A DNA stretch of 5,351 nt from an uncultured Clostridium sp. (GTDB taxonomy: Bacteria > Bacillota > Clostridia > TANB77 > CAG-508). The stretch's first letter is position 1; the number at the start of each line of letters is the position of its first letter. The position numbers and the translations under genes are program-made. Positions 1-5,351 of this stretch are shown one piece after another. The stretch covers positions 1-5,351 of the forward strand of contig CAMEUC010000101.1 of assembly GCA_945937855.1 (NCBI GenBank). The letters are read 5' to 3'. The notes beneath the pieces were generated by a model. It made no database searches and was not told the origin of the DNA. It saw nothing but the letters and a program-made list of their open reading frames with translations.

Positions 1-2202
1 TTCTATTTTTGTAAGTAAATTACTAGCTGCTTTTTTTATTGCCATTGCAACTTCTCCAGATGTTTTTTCTCTGTCTACTATAACAGCGATGTCTTTTTTT
101 ACACTCGGAAATTTCGAAATTTCTTTAAATTTCATTTTTCCTACTTTTTTATCAAGTAATTTGTCTAAATTTATTTCCATTACAAATGTAGGTTCTTTTG
201 ATATATTTGGATGTAACCTTCCTATAATTCCAACTATATCATTATTTACTGATATATATGCTGTTTGGTATGGATGAAATTCTTTTGGGAAATTTTCTTT
301 TACCACAAAACTATATCTGTTTCCATATCCTAAGTAATCCAATAATTCTTCAGCTACACCTTTTATTACATAGAAATCTACTTGTGTTTTGTGGCTTATT
401 CCAAGTCCATATTCACCTGTCATTAATGCACATAGTTTTGATTCTTCTTTAAACTCGTCTCCGTGTTTTGAAAATCCTTTTCCTATTTCAAATATTGATA
501 TATCTTTTAATGTTCTTGCTTTATTATATTCATATATTTTTACTAAAGAAGGTATCATACTATATCTTAAGGTATTTCTTTCCTCTGTCATTGGGTCTAA
601 AAGGCTTACAATCTCATATTCATCTGTACTATACATTTTAGCCTCTTTATCGTTTACTAATATATATGATAATGTTTCGTTTAACCCTAAACTTATCATT
701 TTATCTCTTATTTGTCTTGTTACCTTATCATAACTTCCTGGTTTTGATGGAAATACTGGAAATTTTCCTTCTATATTATCTACTCCAAAAATTCTTCCAA
801 CTTCTTCTATTAAGTCTTCTTTTATTGATATATCTAATCTTCTTCTTGGAACACTTACTTCTATTATTTCTCCATTTACTTTATAAGTAAAACCTAGTTT
901 TCTAAATACATCTAAAATTTCATCCATAGAAATTTCAATTCCTAATAGGTCAGTAATGTTTTTGGCAGTTATATTTATTTTTTTATCTTCTTTCTCAGTT
1001 GTATCATATTTTACAATTCCTGTTACAACTTTAGCATCTGCATATTTTTCAAGTAAATTACATGCTCTATCCATTGCCATATATGTTCTATTTGAGTCTA
1101 GACCTTTTTCAAATCTTAGGCTTGCTTCACTTCTTAATATTTTTTTAGATGTCATCCTTATTTTAACTGCATCGAATATTGCTGATTCTATTATAATATT
1201 CTTTGTGTTCTCCTCTATTTCTGTAGTTAGTCCTCCCATTACTCCAGCAAGTCCTACTGCGTTTGCATCATCTGCAATTACTATATCTTCTTCAGTAAGG
1301 TCTCTTTCTTGACCATCTAAAGTTGTTAGTTTTTCTTGTTCTTTTGCCATTCTGACTACAATTTTGTTGCCAAGTCTATCAGCATCATAAAAATGAAGTG
1401 GTTGACCTGTTTCTAACATTACATAATTACTTATATCTACAACATTGTTAATTGGTCTAATTCCAGATGCCATAAGTCTAGTTTTTATAAAGTCTGGGCT
1501 TTCTTTTATTGTTACATTTTCTACTTTCTTAGCTAAGAAAATTGAACAATTTGGAGTTTGTATATCTACTTTAAATTGATTATTTACATCTTCTCCTTGT
1601 TCTTTATATGATAAATCTATGTTTTTAACTGGTTTATCATAAATTGCTCCAATTTCATATGCCATACCCAAAATACTAAGTAAATCTCCTCTGTTTGCTG
1701 TAAGTTCAAAATCTATAACTTCATCACCTAGTCCTAAAAACTTAATTGGGTCTTCTCCAATAGGTGCGTTCTCTGGTAATTCATGTATTCCATTTTTGTC
1801 TGCTTCTGTTAAAAATTTATTTTCTAGCCCAAGTTCTGCCATTGAGCAAAGCATACCATTAGATTCTGCGCCTCTAATAACACCTTTTTTTATTGTTCCC
1901 CCTGGAAGTTCTGCTCCTGGAAGTGCAACAATTACTTTTAAACCTGCTCTTACATTTGGAGCACCACATACTATATTTAATATTTCACTTCCCACATCTA
2001 CTGTGCAAACATGTAAATGGTCTGAATCTGGGTGCATCTCACAAGTTTTTACTTGCCCTATTGTAACATTCGTTGCATTTATTAGTTTTTCTGCTGAATC
2101 ATATTCATTACCAACTCTAGTCATATCTTCTGCTAAACGTTTTAAATCTATATCTTCTGGTATATCAACATAGTCTCTTACAAAATTAGTACTTAATTTC
2201 AT
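1..2202 (-). CDS. pheT: Phenylalanyl-tRNA synthetase beta subunit, C-terminus cut off by window edge
   Basis: This is the beta subunit of the cytoplasmic (alpha-beta)2 phenylalanyl-tRNA synthetase; it contributes tRNA binding and editing of mischarged Tyr-tRNA(Phe). I translated 734 codons without a stop. Visible parts in order are: the N-terminus MKLSTNFVRDYVDI; an EMAP/OB-type tRNA-binding domain (about residues 42-150, HPDSDHLHVC); a B3/B4 editing region (about 210-385) with NRGDLLSILG, VVDISNY, GQPLHFYDAD, GLAGVMGG and RSEASLRFEKGLD; a B5 domain (about 405-475) with PRRRLDI; a catalytic-like core (about 480-690); and the start of the FDX-ACB anticodon-binding domain (KFPSVKKDIAVIVD, about 697-710). 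Family members are near 790-800 residues, so roughly 60 residues lie beyond base 1. The start at 2202 matches the usual MK(V/L)S N-terminus. An in-frame ATG at 2211 would add three residues but has no properly spaced ribosome site. The gene overlaps pheS by 17 nt. Identification is secure. Confidence 0.97.
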   Translation of the reverse strand, partial: MKLSTNFVRDYVDIPEDIDLKRLAEDMTRVGNEYDSAEKLINATNVTIGQVKTCEMHPDSDHLHVCTVDVGSEILNIVCGAPNVRAGLKVIVALPGAELPGGTIKKGVIRGAESNGMLCSMAELGLENKFLTEADKNGIHELPENAPIGEDPIKFLGLGDEVIDFELTANRGDLLSILGMAYEIGAIYDKPVKNIDLSYKEQGEDVNNQFKVDIQTPNCSIFLAKKVENVTIKESPDFIKTRLMASGIRPINNVVDISNYVMLETGQPLHFYDADRLGNKIVVRMAKEQEKLTTLDGQERDLTEEDIVIADDANAVGLAGVMGGLTTEIEENTKNIIIESAIFDAVKIRMTSKKILRSEASLRFEKGLDSNRTYMAMDRACNLLEKYADAKVVTGIVKYDTTEKEDKKINITAKNITDLLGIEISMDEILDVFRKLGFTYKVNGEIIEVSVPRRRLDISIKEDLIEEVGRIFGVDNIEGKFPVFPSKPGSYDKVTRQIRDKMISLGLNETLSYILVNDKEAKMYSTDEYEIVSLLDPMTEERNTLRYSMIPSLVKIYEYNKARTLKDISIFEIGKGFSKHGDEFKEESKLCALMTGEYGLGISHKTQVDFYVIKGVAEELLDYLGYGNRYSFVVKENFPKEFHPYQTAYISVNNDIVGIIGRLHPNISKEPTFVMEINLDKLLDKKVGKMKFKEISKFPSVKKDIAVIVDREKTSGEVAMAIKKAASNLLTKIE

Positions 2203-3241
2203 TTTCCTCATCCTTTCTATCAAATTGTTTTAAAAATCTTATGTCATTTGTATATAATGTTCTTATATCTGTTATTCCATATTTAAACATTGCAAGTCTA
2301 TCCAGCCCTGTTCCAAATGCAAATCCCGTATATTTTTCTGGGTCATATCCGTTCATTTTTAATACATTTGGATGTACCATTCCTGAACCTAATACTTCTA
2401 TCCAGCCTGTTTGTTTGCAAAGGTTACATCCTTTTCCCCCACATTTAAAGCAACTTACGTCTACTTCATAACTTGGTTCTGTGAATGGGAAATAGCTTGG
2501 TCTAAATCTTAGTTTAGTGTTTTCTCCTAGCATTTTTTTCATGAATATTTCTAGTGTTCCTTTTAAATCTGCTAAAGAAATGTTTTTATCTATAACTAAT
2601 CCTTCTACTTGACCGAATTGATGAGAGTGTGTTGCATCGTCATCTCTTCTATATGTTTTTCCTGGGCAAATTACTCTAATTGGTTTTTTCTCCTCATTTG
2701 CCATCATAACTCTTGCTTGGACTGCTGATGTTTGTGTTCTTAGTAGATATTCTGTTGTTACATAGAAGCTATCTTGCATATCTCTTGCTGGGTGTCCTTT
2801 TGGTAGATTTAGTCTTTCAAAACAGTATTCATCTGTTTCAAGCTCTGGTCCTTGAACAACATCATACCCCATAGATACAAATAAGTCTTCAACCTCTTCA
2901 ATTATTCTATTCATTGGATGTTTACTTCCACGAATTATTTTTGTACTTGGAATTGTAATATCAATTTTTTCTTTTTCTAATTTTGCTTGTAATTCTTTTT
3001 CTTTAAGTTTAGTTTCTGCTTCACTTATTTTTTCTTCTAGGGCGTCTCTTACTTCATTTACTAATGCACCAATTTTTGGTCTTTCTTCTGGTGATAGTGC
3101 CCCCATTCCCCTTAAGACTGCTGTTAGTTCTCCTTTTTTTCCTAAGAATTCAACTCTTACTTCATTTAAAGTTTGCATATCTTTTGCCTCTGAAATTTTT
3201 TGCAAAGCTTTTTCTTTTATGCTTTCAATTTGTTCTTTCAT
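2186..3241 (-). CDS. pheS: Phenylalanyl-tRNA synthetase alpha subunit
   Basis: This is the catalytic alpha subunit of class II phenylalanyl-tRNA synthetase. It activates Phe with ATP and transfers it to the 3' end of tRNA-Phe, acting in the cytoplasm with PheT. The 351-residue protein has a charged N-terminal region (about 1-95) typical of the tRNA-binding coiled coil. Motif 1 lies around HPMNRIIEEVEDLF (108-121). Motif 2 holds GKTYRRDDDATHSHQFGQVEG (about 194-214). Motif 3 is GFAFGTGLDRLAM (306-318). A CxxCxxxxCxxC cluster (Cys 264, 267, 272, 275) sits where E. coli PheS has a shorter segment; related Gram-positive enzymes carry the same insertion. The length is normal. I chose the ATG at 3241 over the in-frame ATG at 3247 because GGAG at 3249-3252 is 7 nt from the former and only 1 nt from the latter. 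pheS is the first gene after the T-box leader and overlaps pheT by 17 nt. Confidence 0.97.
   Translation of the reverse strand: MKEQIESIKEKALQKISEAKDMQTLNEVRVEFLGKKGELTAVLRGMGALSPEERPKIGALVNEVRDALEEKISEAETKLKEKELQAKLEKEKIDITIPSTKIIRGSKHPMNRIIEEVEDLFVSMGYDVVQGPELETDEYCFERLNLPKGHPARDMQDSFYVTTEYLLRTQTSAVQARVMMANEEKKPIRVICPGKTYRRDDDATHSHQFGQVEGLVIDKNISLADLKGTLEIFMKKMLGENTKLRFRPSYFPFTEPSYEVDVSCFKCGGKGCNLCKQTGWIEVLGSGMVHPNVLKMNGYDPEKYTGFAFGTGLDRLAMFKYGITDIRTLYTNDIRFLKQFDRKDEENEIKY
2203..2213 (-). promoter_or_regulatory. pheT ribosome binding site inside the end of pheS
   Basis: The minus strand reads AGGATGAGGAAA directly before the ATG at 2202, so the purine-rich ribosome site lies within the last codons of pheS. 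The GAGG is only 3-4 nt from the chosen ATG, which is short but workable. For the alternative ATG at 2211 the AAAGG would sit almost against the start. Together with the 17-nt overlap this suggests translational coupling, which would keep the two subunits near one-to-one. The coupling is inferred. Confidence 0.6.
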
Positions 3242-3248
3242 GAACATT

Positions 3249-3255
3249 CTCCTTT
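3249..3255 (-). promoter_or_regulatory. pheS ribosome binding site (decides the start)
   Basis: The minus strand reads AAAGGAG here. It lies 7 nt upstream of the ATG at 3241 but only 1 nt upstream of the in-frame ATG at 3247, so the shorter protein beginning MKEQIESIKEKA is favoured. Confidence 0.75.
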
Positions 3256-3266
3256 CTTTTTACATC

Positions 3267-3303
3267 AAAAAACTCGCCCCAAAATACATAGGGCGAGTTT
3301 TTT
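3267..3303 (-). terminator. T-box regulated intrinsic terminator before pheS
   Basis: There is a perfect 13-bp inverted repeat between 3291-3303 and 3267-3279 with an 11-nt loop. The stem core is CTCGCCC/GGGCGAG, and the 3' arm ends in six T residues on the minus strand. It lies just upstream of the pheS ribosome site and overlaps the antiterminator. It should form when tRNA-Phe is charged and shut off pheST. Confidence 0.93.
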
Positions 3304-3318
3304 ACGCGGTACCACCTA
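3289..3318 (-). promoter_or_regulatory. T-box antiterminator helix
   Basis: On the minus strand TAGG (3315-3318) can pair with CCTA (3289-3292), and GCG (3305-3307) with CGC (3293-3295). This leaves the seven-base bulge TGGTACC that receives the NCCA end of uncharged tRNA. The 3' strand of this helix is also the 5' strand of the terminator, so the two structures exclude each other as the T-box mechanism requires. Confidence 0.9.
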
Positions 3319-3525
3319 ATTTTATTAATTAAATAATTAACCTCTTGTTTGCTATAACGTTGCAACCGCTTCTACCTACTATCATTTCAATAAAAGACCT
3401 AGAAAGTGAAATTTCAAATACTTATACATAAATAGGTTTCCAGCCTAAGACCTATTTTCTCTTTTGATGTATGCTCCAAGTACTTTACTTTGCTTTTTTA
3501 ACGGTTTTATTTTTCATTGCTAAAT

Positions 3526-3554
3526 ATAATATCATATTTTTTTCAAAAACACAA
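3526..3554 (-). promoter_or_regulatory. Candidate promoter of the pheST T-box transcript
   Basis: On the minus strand, TTGTGT (3549-3554) and TATTAT (3526-3531) are separated by 17 nt. The -10 matches the vegetative consensus at five of six bases, while the -35 matches only in its TTG. It falls between the end of rpiB and the first T-box structures and would start transcription near 3519. The surrounding DNA is AT-rich, so the precise boxes are tentative. Confidence 0.5.
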
Positions 3555-3565
3555 CATTTTTTAAT

Positions 3566-4012
3566 CTATTTCATGTTTTCTTTTTCTATTTCTTCTATTA
3601 ATGCAAGTCTTTCACTATGTCTTCCCCCTTCAAATTCTGTTGCTATCCATACTCTTACAATTTGAATGGCTTGACTTGTTGTTACATAATCTGCTCCTAA
3701 TGCAAGTACATTCGAGTCATTATGCATTCTAGAAAACTTTGCAGCTGTTTCTTCAAAACATGGTGCACTCCTTATTCCTTTAAATTTATTTGCTACCATA
3801 CTCATTCCATATCCAGAACGACATATTAATATTCCTCTATCACATTCTTTTGATTGCACTGATTTTGATACTTCTTTTGCAATATCAGGATAATCTACCC
3901 TTTCTTCTGAGTATGTTCCAAAATCTTTATATTCAATTCCTTGTTCTTCAAAATATTTTTTTATTTCCTCTTTTAATTTATAACCACCATGGTCTGCGCC
4001 TATTGCTATCAT
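3566..4012 (-). CDS. rpiB: RpiB/LacA/LacB-family sugar-phosphate isomerase, probable ribose-5-phosphate isomerase B
   Basis: This cytoplasmic enzyme probably interconverts ribose 5-phosphate and ribulose 5-phosphate in the non-oxidative pentose phosphate pathway. Its 148 residues match the family length. Visible signatures are the N-terminal MIAIGADHGGYKLK (Asp7, His8), the anion-hole/active-site loop ILICRSGYGMSMVANK with Cys64 in the position of the catalytic cysteine, His97 in MHNDSNVLALGADYV, and Arg131 and Arg135 near the C-terminus, expected to bind phosphate. The loop reads C-R-S-G where C-G-T-G or C-G-S-G is usual, so the exact sugar-phosphate substrate is less certain than the family. 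AGGAGG at 4019-4024 lies 6 nt before the ATG and fixes the start. The gene stands alone between a terminator and the pheST leader. No convincing terminator follows its TAG stop, so some transcripts may run into the T-box leader. Confidence 0.92.
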   Translation of the reverse strand: MIAIGADHGGYKLKEEIKKYFEEQGIEYKDFGTYSEERVDYPDIAKEVSKSVQSKECDRGILICRSGYGMSMVANKFKGIRSAPCFEETAAKFSRMHNDSNVLALGADYVTTSQAIQIVRVWIATEFEGGRHSERLALIEEIEKENMK

Positions 4013-4044
4013 AGTTTACCTCCTAGTATAAATTTTATATTAAA

Positions 4045-4073
4045 ATATTATCACAAATAGATTTTATACGCAA
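4045..4073 (-). promoter_or_regulatory. Candidate rpiB promoter
   Basis: On the minus strand, TTGCGT (4068-4073) and TAATAT (4045-4050) are 17 nt apart. An overlapping reading uses an extended -10, TGTGATAAT, with GATAAT at 4047-4052 and a 15-nt spacer. Either would start transcription about 25-30 nt before the rpiB ATG. A separate promoter is expected because a terminator lies just upstream. The exact boxes are uncertain in such AT-rich sequence. Confidence 0.45.
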
Positions 4074-4093
4074 TAATTTTCAAATAATAATTT

Positions 4094-4132
4094 AAAAAGC
4101 CACCTCACAAAACTTATTTCGTTAGATGACCT
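4094..4132 (-). terminator. Intrinsic terminator after mazF
   Basis: On the minus strand GTCATCT (4124-4130) pairs with AGGTGGC (4099-4105), using two G-U pairs. The inner stem continues ACGAAA/TTTTGT with a TAAG loop, and a run of five T residues follows at 4094-4098. It begins 8 nt after the mazF stop codon. The G-U pairs become mismatches on the other strand, so it should act only in the minus direction. Confidence 0.85.
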
Positions 4133-4140
4133 TATTTTAC

Positions 4141-4488
4141 TTATTCTAAACCAAAGCTTACTCCTAATGCATTGTCTATTTGGCTCATTACTTTTGCATC
4201 ATTTATATGCCCTATTTTTTCTTTTAGCCTGCTTTTATCTATTGTGCGTATTTGTTCTGTTAAAATTATTGAATCTGATTTCAAGCCAAATTCTTCTGAA
4301 TCCAACTCTATATGAGTTGGTAATTTGCTTTTGTTTAATTGTGAAGTTATTGCTGATACAATAACTGTTGGGCTGTATTTGTTGCCTATATTATTTTGTA
4401 TTACTAGGACTGGTCTTATTCCTCCTTGTTCTGAGCCTACTACAGGGCTTAAATCTGCATAAAACATATCTCCTCTTTTGATTACCAT
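4141..4488 (-). CDS. mazF: MazF/PemK-family endoribonuclease toxin (NdoA type)
   Basis: This is a sequence-specific single-stranded mRNA interferase of the MazF/PemK family, normally held inactive by a MazE-type antitoxin. The 115-residue protein closely follows B. subtilis MazF/NdoA: VIKRGDMFYADLSPVVGSEQGGIRPVLVIQN, then SPTVIVSAIT, KLPTHIEL and SIILTEQIRTIDKSRL. With the ATG at 4488 as start, Arg25 and Thr48 fall at the same numbers as the catalytic pair of the B. subtilis enzyme, which supports this start. A GTG at 4497 would add three residues and has AGGA 10 nt upstream, so it remains possible. B. subtilis MazF cuts at UACAU; the same specificity here is inference. No antitoxin gene lies in the 109 nt upstream, and the next gene is a GerS-like protein. 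A terminator follows at once. Confidence 0.95.
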   Translation of the reverse strand: MVIKRGDMFYADLSPVVGSEQGGIRPVLVIQNNIGNKYSPTVIVSAITSQLNKSKLPTHIELDSEEFGLKSDSIILTEQIRTIDKSRLKEKIGHINDAKVMSQIDNALGVSFGLE

Positions 4489-4526
4489 ATTCTTCACTCT
4501 CGCTTATTCCTATATTTAATCTTTGT

Positions 4527-4556
4527 TCTATATTTTAAATATTGGTATTTTGTACA
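4527..4556 (-). promoter_or_regulatory. Weak candidate promoter before mazF
   Basis: On the minus strand TGTACA (4551-4556) and TATAGA (4527-4532) are 18 nt apart, each matching the vegetative consensus at about four of six bases. There is no terminator between the upstream gene and mazF, so co-transcription is an equally good explanation. This is offered only as a possibility. Confidence 0.22.
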
Positions 4557-4597
4557 TTGAGATATTTTATTTGCTGTTTTTTCTTTTACACTTTAAT

Positions 4598-5218
4598 TTA
4601 CCTCATTTTATTTATTTCTATCTCATTATATAATATGTAAACTAAAGTGTTTTGTGATACATCTTGTACTTCTAATTTTATAGGTTCACCTGTATCTTTA
4701 CTTATATATAATTTTTTTATTGCTCTATATTTATTATTATTTTTTACTTTTGTTTCTAAAATTATTTCTTCATCATTTTCATAATCTGTACTATCATTAT
4801 TGTTGTAATCCTCTATAAAAGCATTTAAACTTAATTCATTGCTTCCTATGTAGTTATAATTCTCATATATTTTACTCAAATTTAATGCTGTATTTTTTAT
4901 TTGTAAATTTGCTCCATCATATTCAAAAATTGTTCCTGCTATATTTTGTGGTGTTAATATTTCTTGCTTATATAAATTATTTTCTTTATAATATTCTTGG
5001 GTTGCTTCATATGTATTTGTGTTTTTATTACTGGTTATGGTGATTCGTACATTTGCTTTATAAGACTCAATATTTAAAATATTTTCTTTTATCTTATCAG
5101 CTGATTGATTAATTATATTATTTCCTAATTTTATACTTTTATAATTATTTTTTATAAAAAATATTGTTGATATTATTAAAATCAAAACTAAACATGATAT
5201 TATTATTTTTTTGGTCAT
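4598..5218 (-). CDS. Membrane-anchored LolA-fold protein, GerS-related (putative)
   Basis: The 206-residue protein has two lysines (3-4), one hydrophobic segment (about 5-22) and a long hydrophilic remainder, so it is probably anchored in the membrane and faces outside. The body begins with NIESYKANVRITITS and EATQEYYKENNLYKQEI, then GTIFEYDGANLQIKNTALNLSKIYENY, and ends with LYISKDTGEPIKLEV and LVYILYNEIEIN. From memory this pattern resembles the LolA-fold, GerS-related germination proteins of Clostridia; I cannot verify this by search. GerS in C. difficile is a spore cortex-lysis lipoprotein, but this protein has no lipobox: its only cysteine (Cys9) is inside the hydrophobic segment. An Asn/Asp-rich stretch at about 138-151 looks like a surface loop. 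The ATG at 5218 is chosen because AGGA lies 8 nt upstream; the in-frame ATG at 5227 directly abuts that AGG. A role in germination is inference only. Confidence 0.7.
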   Translation of the reverse strand: MTKKIIISCLVLILIISTIFFIKNNYKSIKLGNNIINQSADKIKENILNIESYKANVRITITSNKNTNTYEATQEYYKENNLYKQEILTPQNIAGTIFEYDGANLQIKNTALNLSKIYENYNYIGSNELSLNAFIEDYNNNDSTDYENDEEIILETKVKNNNKYRAIKKLYISKDTGEPIKLEVQDVSQNTLVYILYNEIEINKMR

Positions 5219-5226
5219 TAAAATCA

Positions 5227-5232
5227 TCCTTT
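5227..5232 (-). promoter_or_regulatory. Ribosome binding site of the GerS-like gene (decides the start)
   Basis: The minus strand reads AAAGGA here, with 8 nt between the AGGA and the ATG at 5218. The upstream in-frame ATG at 5227 shares its A with this site and so could not use it. The protein therefore most likely begins MTKKIIISC. Confidence 0.6.
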
Positions 5233-5298
5233 TTTTCAGCTTTTTATAATTTAACTTGTGATTTATGTGAGTAACGTATTTGTTAAAAACATATTGAA

Positions 5299-5318
5299 GA
5301 CGACCGCCAAATCTCGTC
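5299..5318. other. Short GC-richer hairpin of unknown role at window edge
   Basis: GACGA (5299-5303) can pair with TCGTC (5314-5318) around a 10-nt loop CCGCCAAATC. On the plus strand it is followed by GGGG and a T-rich run (5319-5340), which loosely resembles a terminator for plus-strand transcription. On the minus strand the nearest T run is about 9 nt away, a poor terminator. Another CCCC at 5348-5351 could pair with the GGGG at 5319-5322. This block is clearly more GC-rich than its surroundings. It could be the tail of a structured leader, or a terminator for something beyond the edge. The rest of 5228-5351 shows no gene. Confidence 0.35.
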
Positions 5319-5351
5319 GGGGTTTTTATATTTTATTTTTTTCACTGCCCC

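Larger units (their letters stand above)
3267..3500 (-). ncRNA. T-box riboswitch leader of pheST (tRNA-Phe sensing)
   Basis: This is a 5' leader RNA that senses uncharged tRNA and controls transcription of pheST. The diagnostic T-box sequence TAGGTGGTACCGCG is at 3305-3318. Its bulge contains TGGT, whose final U can pair with the A73 discriminator expected on tRNA-Phe. Upstream, the Stem I distal hairpin pairs 3450-3456 with 3431-3437 (7 bp, 12-nt loop). Below it a 6-bp helix pairs 3467-3472 with 3424-3429, with an AGAGA-containing bulge at 3457-3461. The best specifier is TTC at 3408-3410, followed by A 3407 and flanked by ACTTT (3403-3407), which can pair with AAAGT at 3482-3486 or 3487-3491. 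TTC is a Phe codon, matching the genes downstream. The exact base of Stem I is not certain. T-box control of aminoacyl-tRNA synthetase operons is well established in Gram-positive bacteria. Confidence 0.95.

Noticed and set aside
1796..2173. Plus-strand open frames opposite pheT and other genes, such as this one of 125 codons.
   Set aside because: They lie antisense to well-recognised genes, have low-complexity hydrophobic or Ser/Pro-rich translations, and show no family resemblance; they are composition by-products.
3466..3471. A UACAU sequence, the known cut site of B. subtilis MazF, in the pheST T-box leader, suggesting that the neighbouring toxin controls it.
   Set aside because: The same five bases occur repeatedly in the minus-strand transcripts here (for example in pheT, pheS and the GerS-like gene), as expected in AT-rich DNA, and this MazF's specificity is not known.
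4598..5218. Cys9 of the GerS-like protein as a lipoprotein lipidation site (IISC).
   Set aside because: The hydrophobic stretch before it is only about four residues, too short for a signal peptide h-region, and the hydrophobic segment continues well past it.
5257..5270. Two TGTGA copies separated by 4 nt upstream of the GerS-like gene, considered as an operator.
   Set aside because: They are direct rather than inverted repeats, only 5 bp long, and match no operator I can name.

Overview
The window is AT-rich, and every gene I can support lies on the minus strand. The codons are strongly A/T-biased (AGA, ATA, TTA) with AGGAGG-type ribosome binding sites. Together with a T-box leader and a MazF of the Bacillus/Clostridium NdoA type, this points to a low-GC Gram-positive chromosome. 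The GerS-like gene beside mazF makes a member of Clostridia most likely. No species can be named from this stretch.

In transcription order (high to low coordinates), the right edge (about 5228-5351) is non-coding and holds a short unexplained GC-richer hairpin. Next comes a membrane-anchored protein resembling the LolA-fold/GerS-related family (4598-5218), then a mazF-type endoribonuclease gene (4141-4488) with no antitoxin gene directly before it. An intrinsic terminator at 4094-4132 closes this unit. An rpiB-type sugar-phosphate isomerase (3566-4012) follows with its own promoter candidate and a strong Shine-Dalgarno. A T-box leader of about 250 nt (3267-3500), with a plausible UUC (Phe) specifier, a mutually exclusive antiterminator and terminator, and a promoter candidate in front, then controls pheS (2186-3241) and pheT (1-2202, running off the left edge). 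These two genes encode both subunits of phenylalanyl-tRNA synthetase and overlap by 17 nt.

The logic of the right-to-left layout is an envelope/toxin unit, a lone pentose-phosphate enzyme, and a tRNA-charging operon regulated by its own substrate: uncharged tRNA-Phe stabilises the antiterminator so that pheST is transcribed. Most of the window is ordinary core genome. The points worth a second look are the antitoxin-less mazF beside a GerS-like gene, the CRSG active-site loop in RpiB where CGTG or CGSG is usual, the GerS-like protein lacking a lipobox, and the edge hairpin. I saw no CRISPR array, insertion sequence, tRNA or rRNA, and nothing that clearly amounts to an undescribed system.
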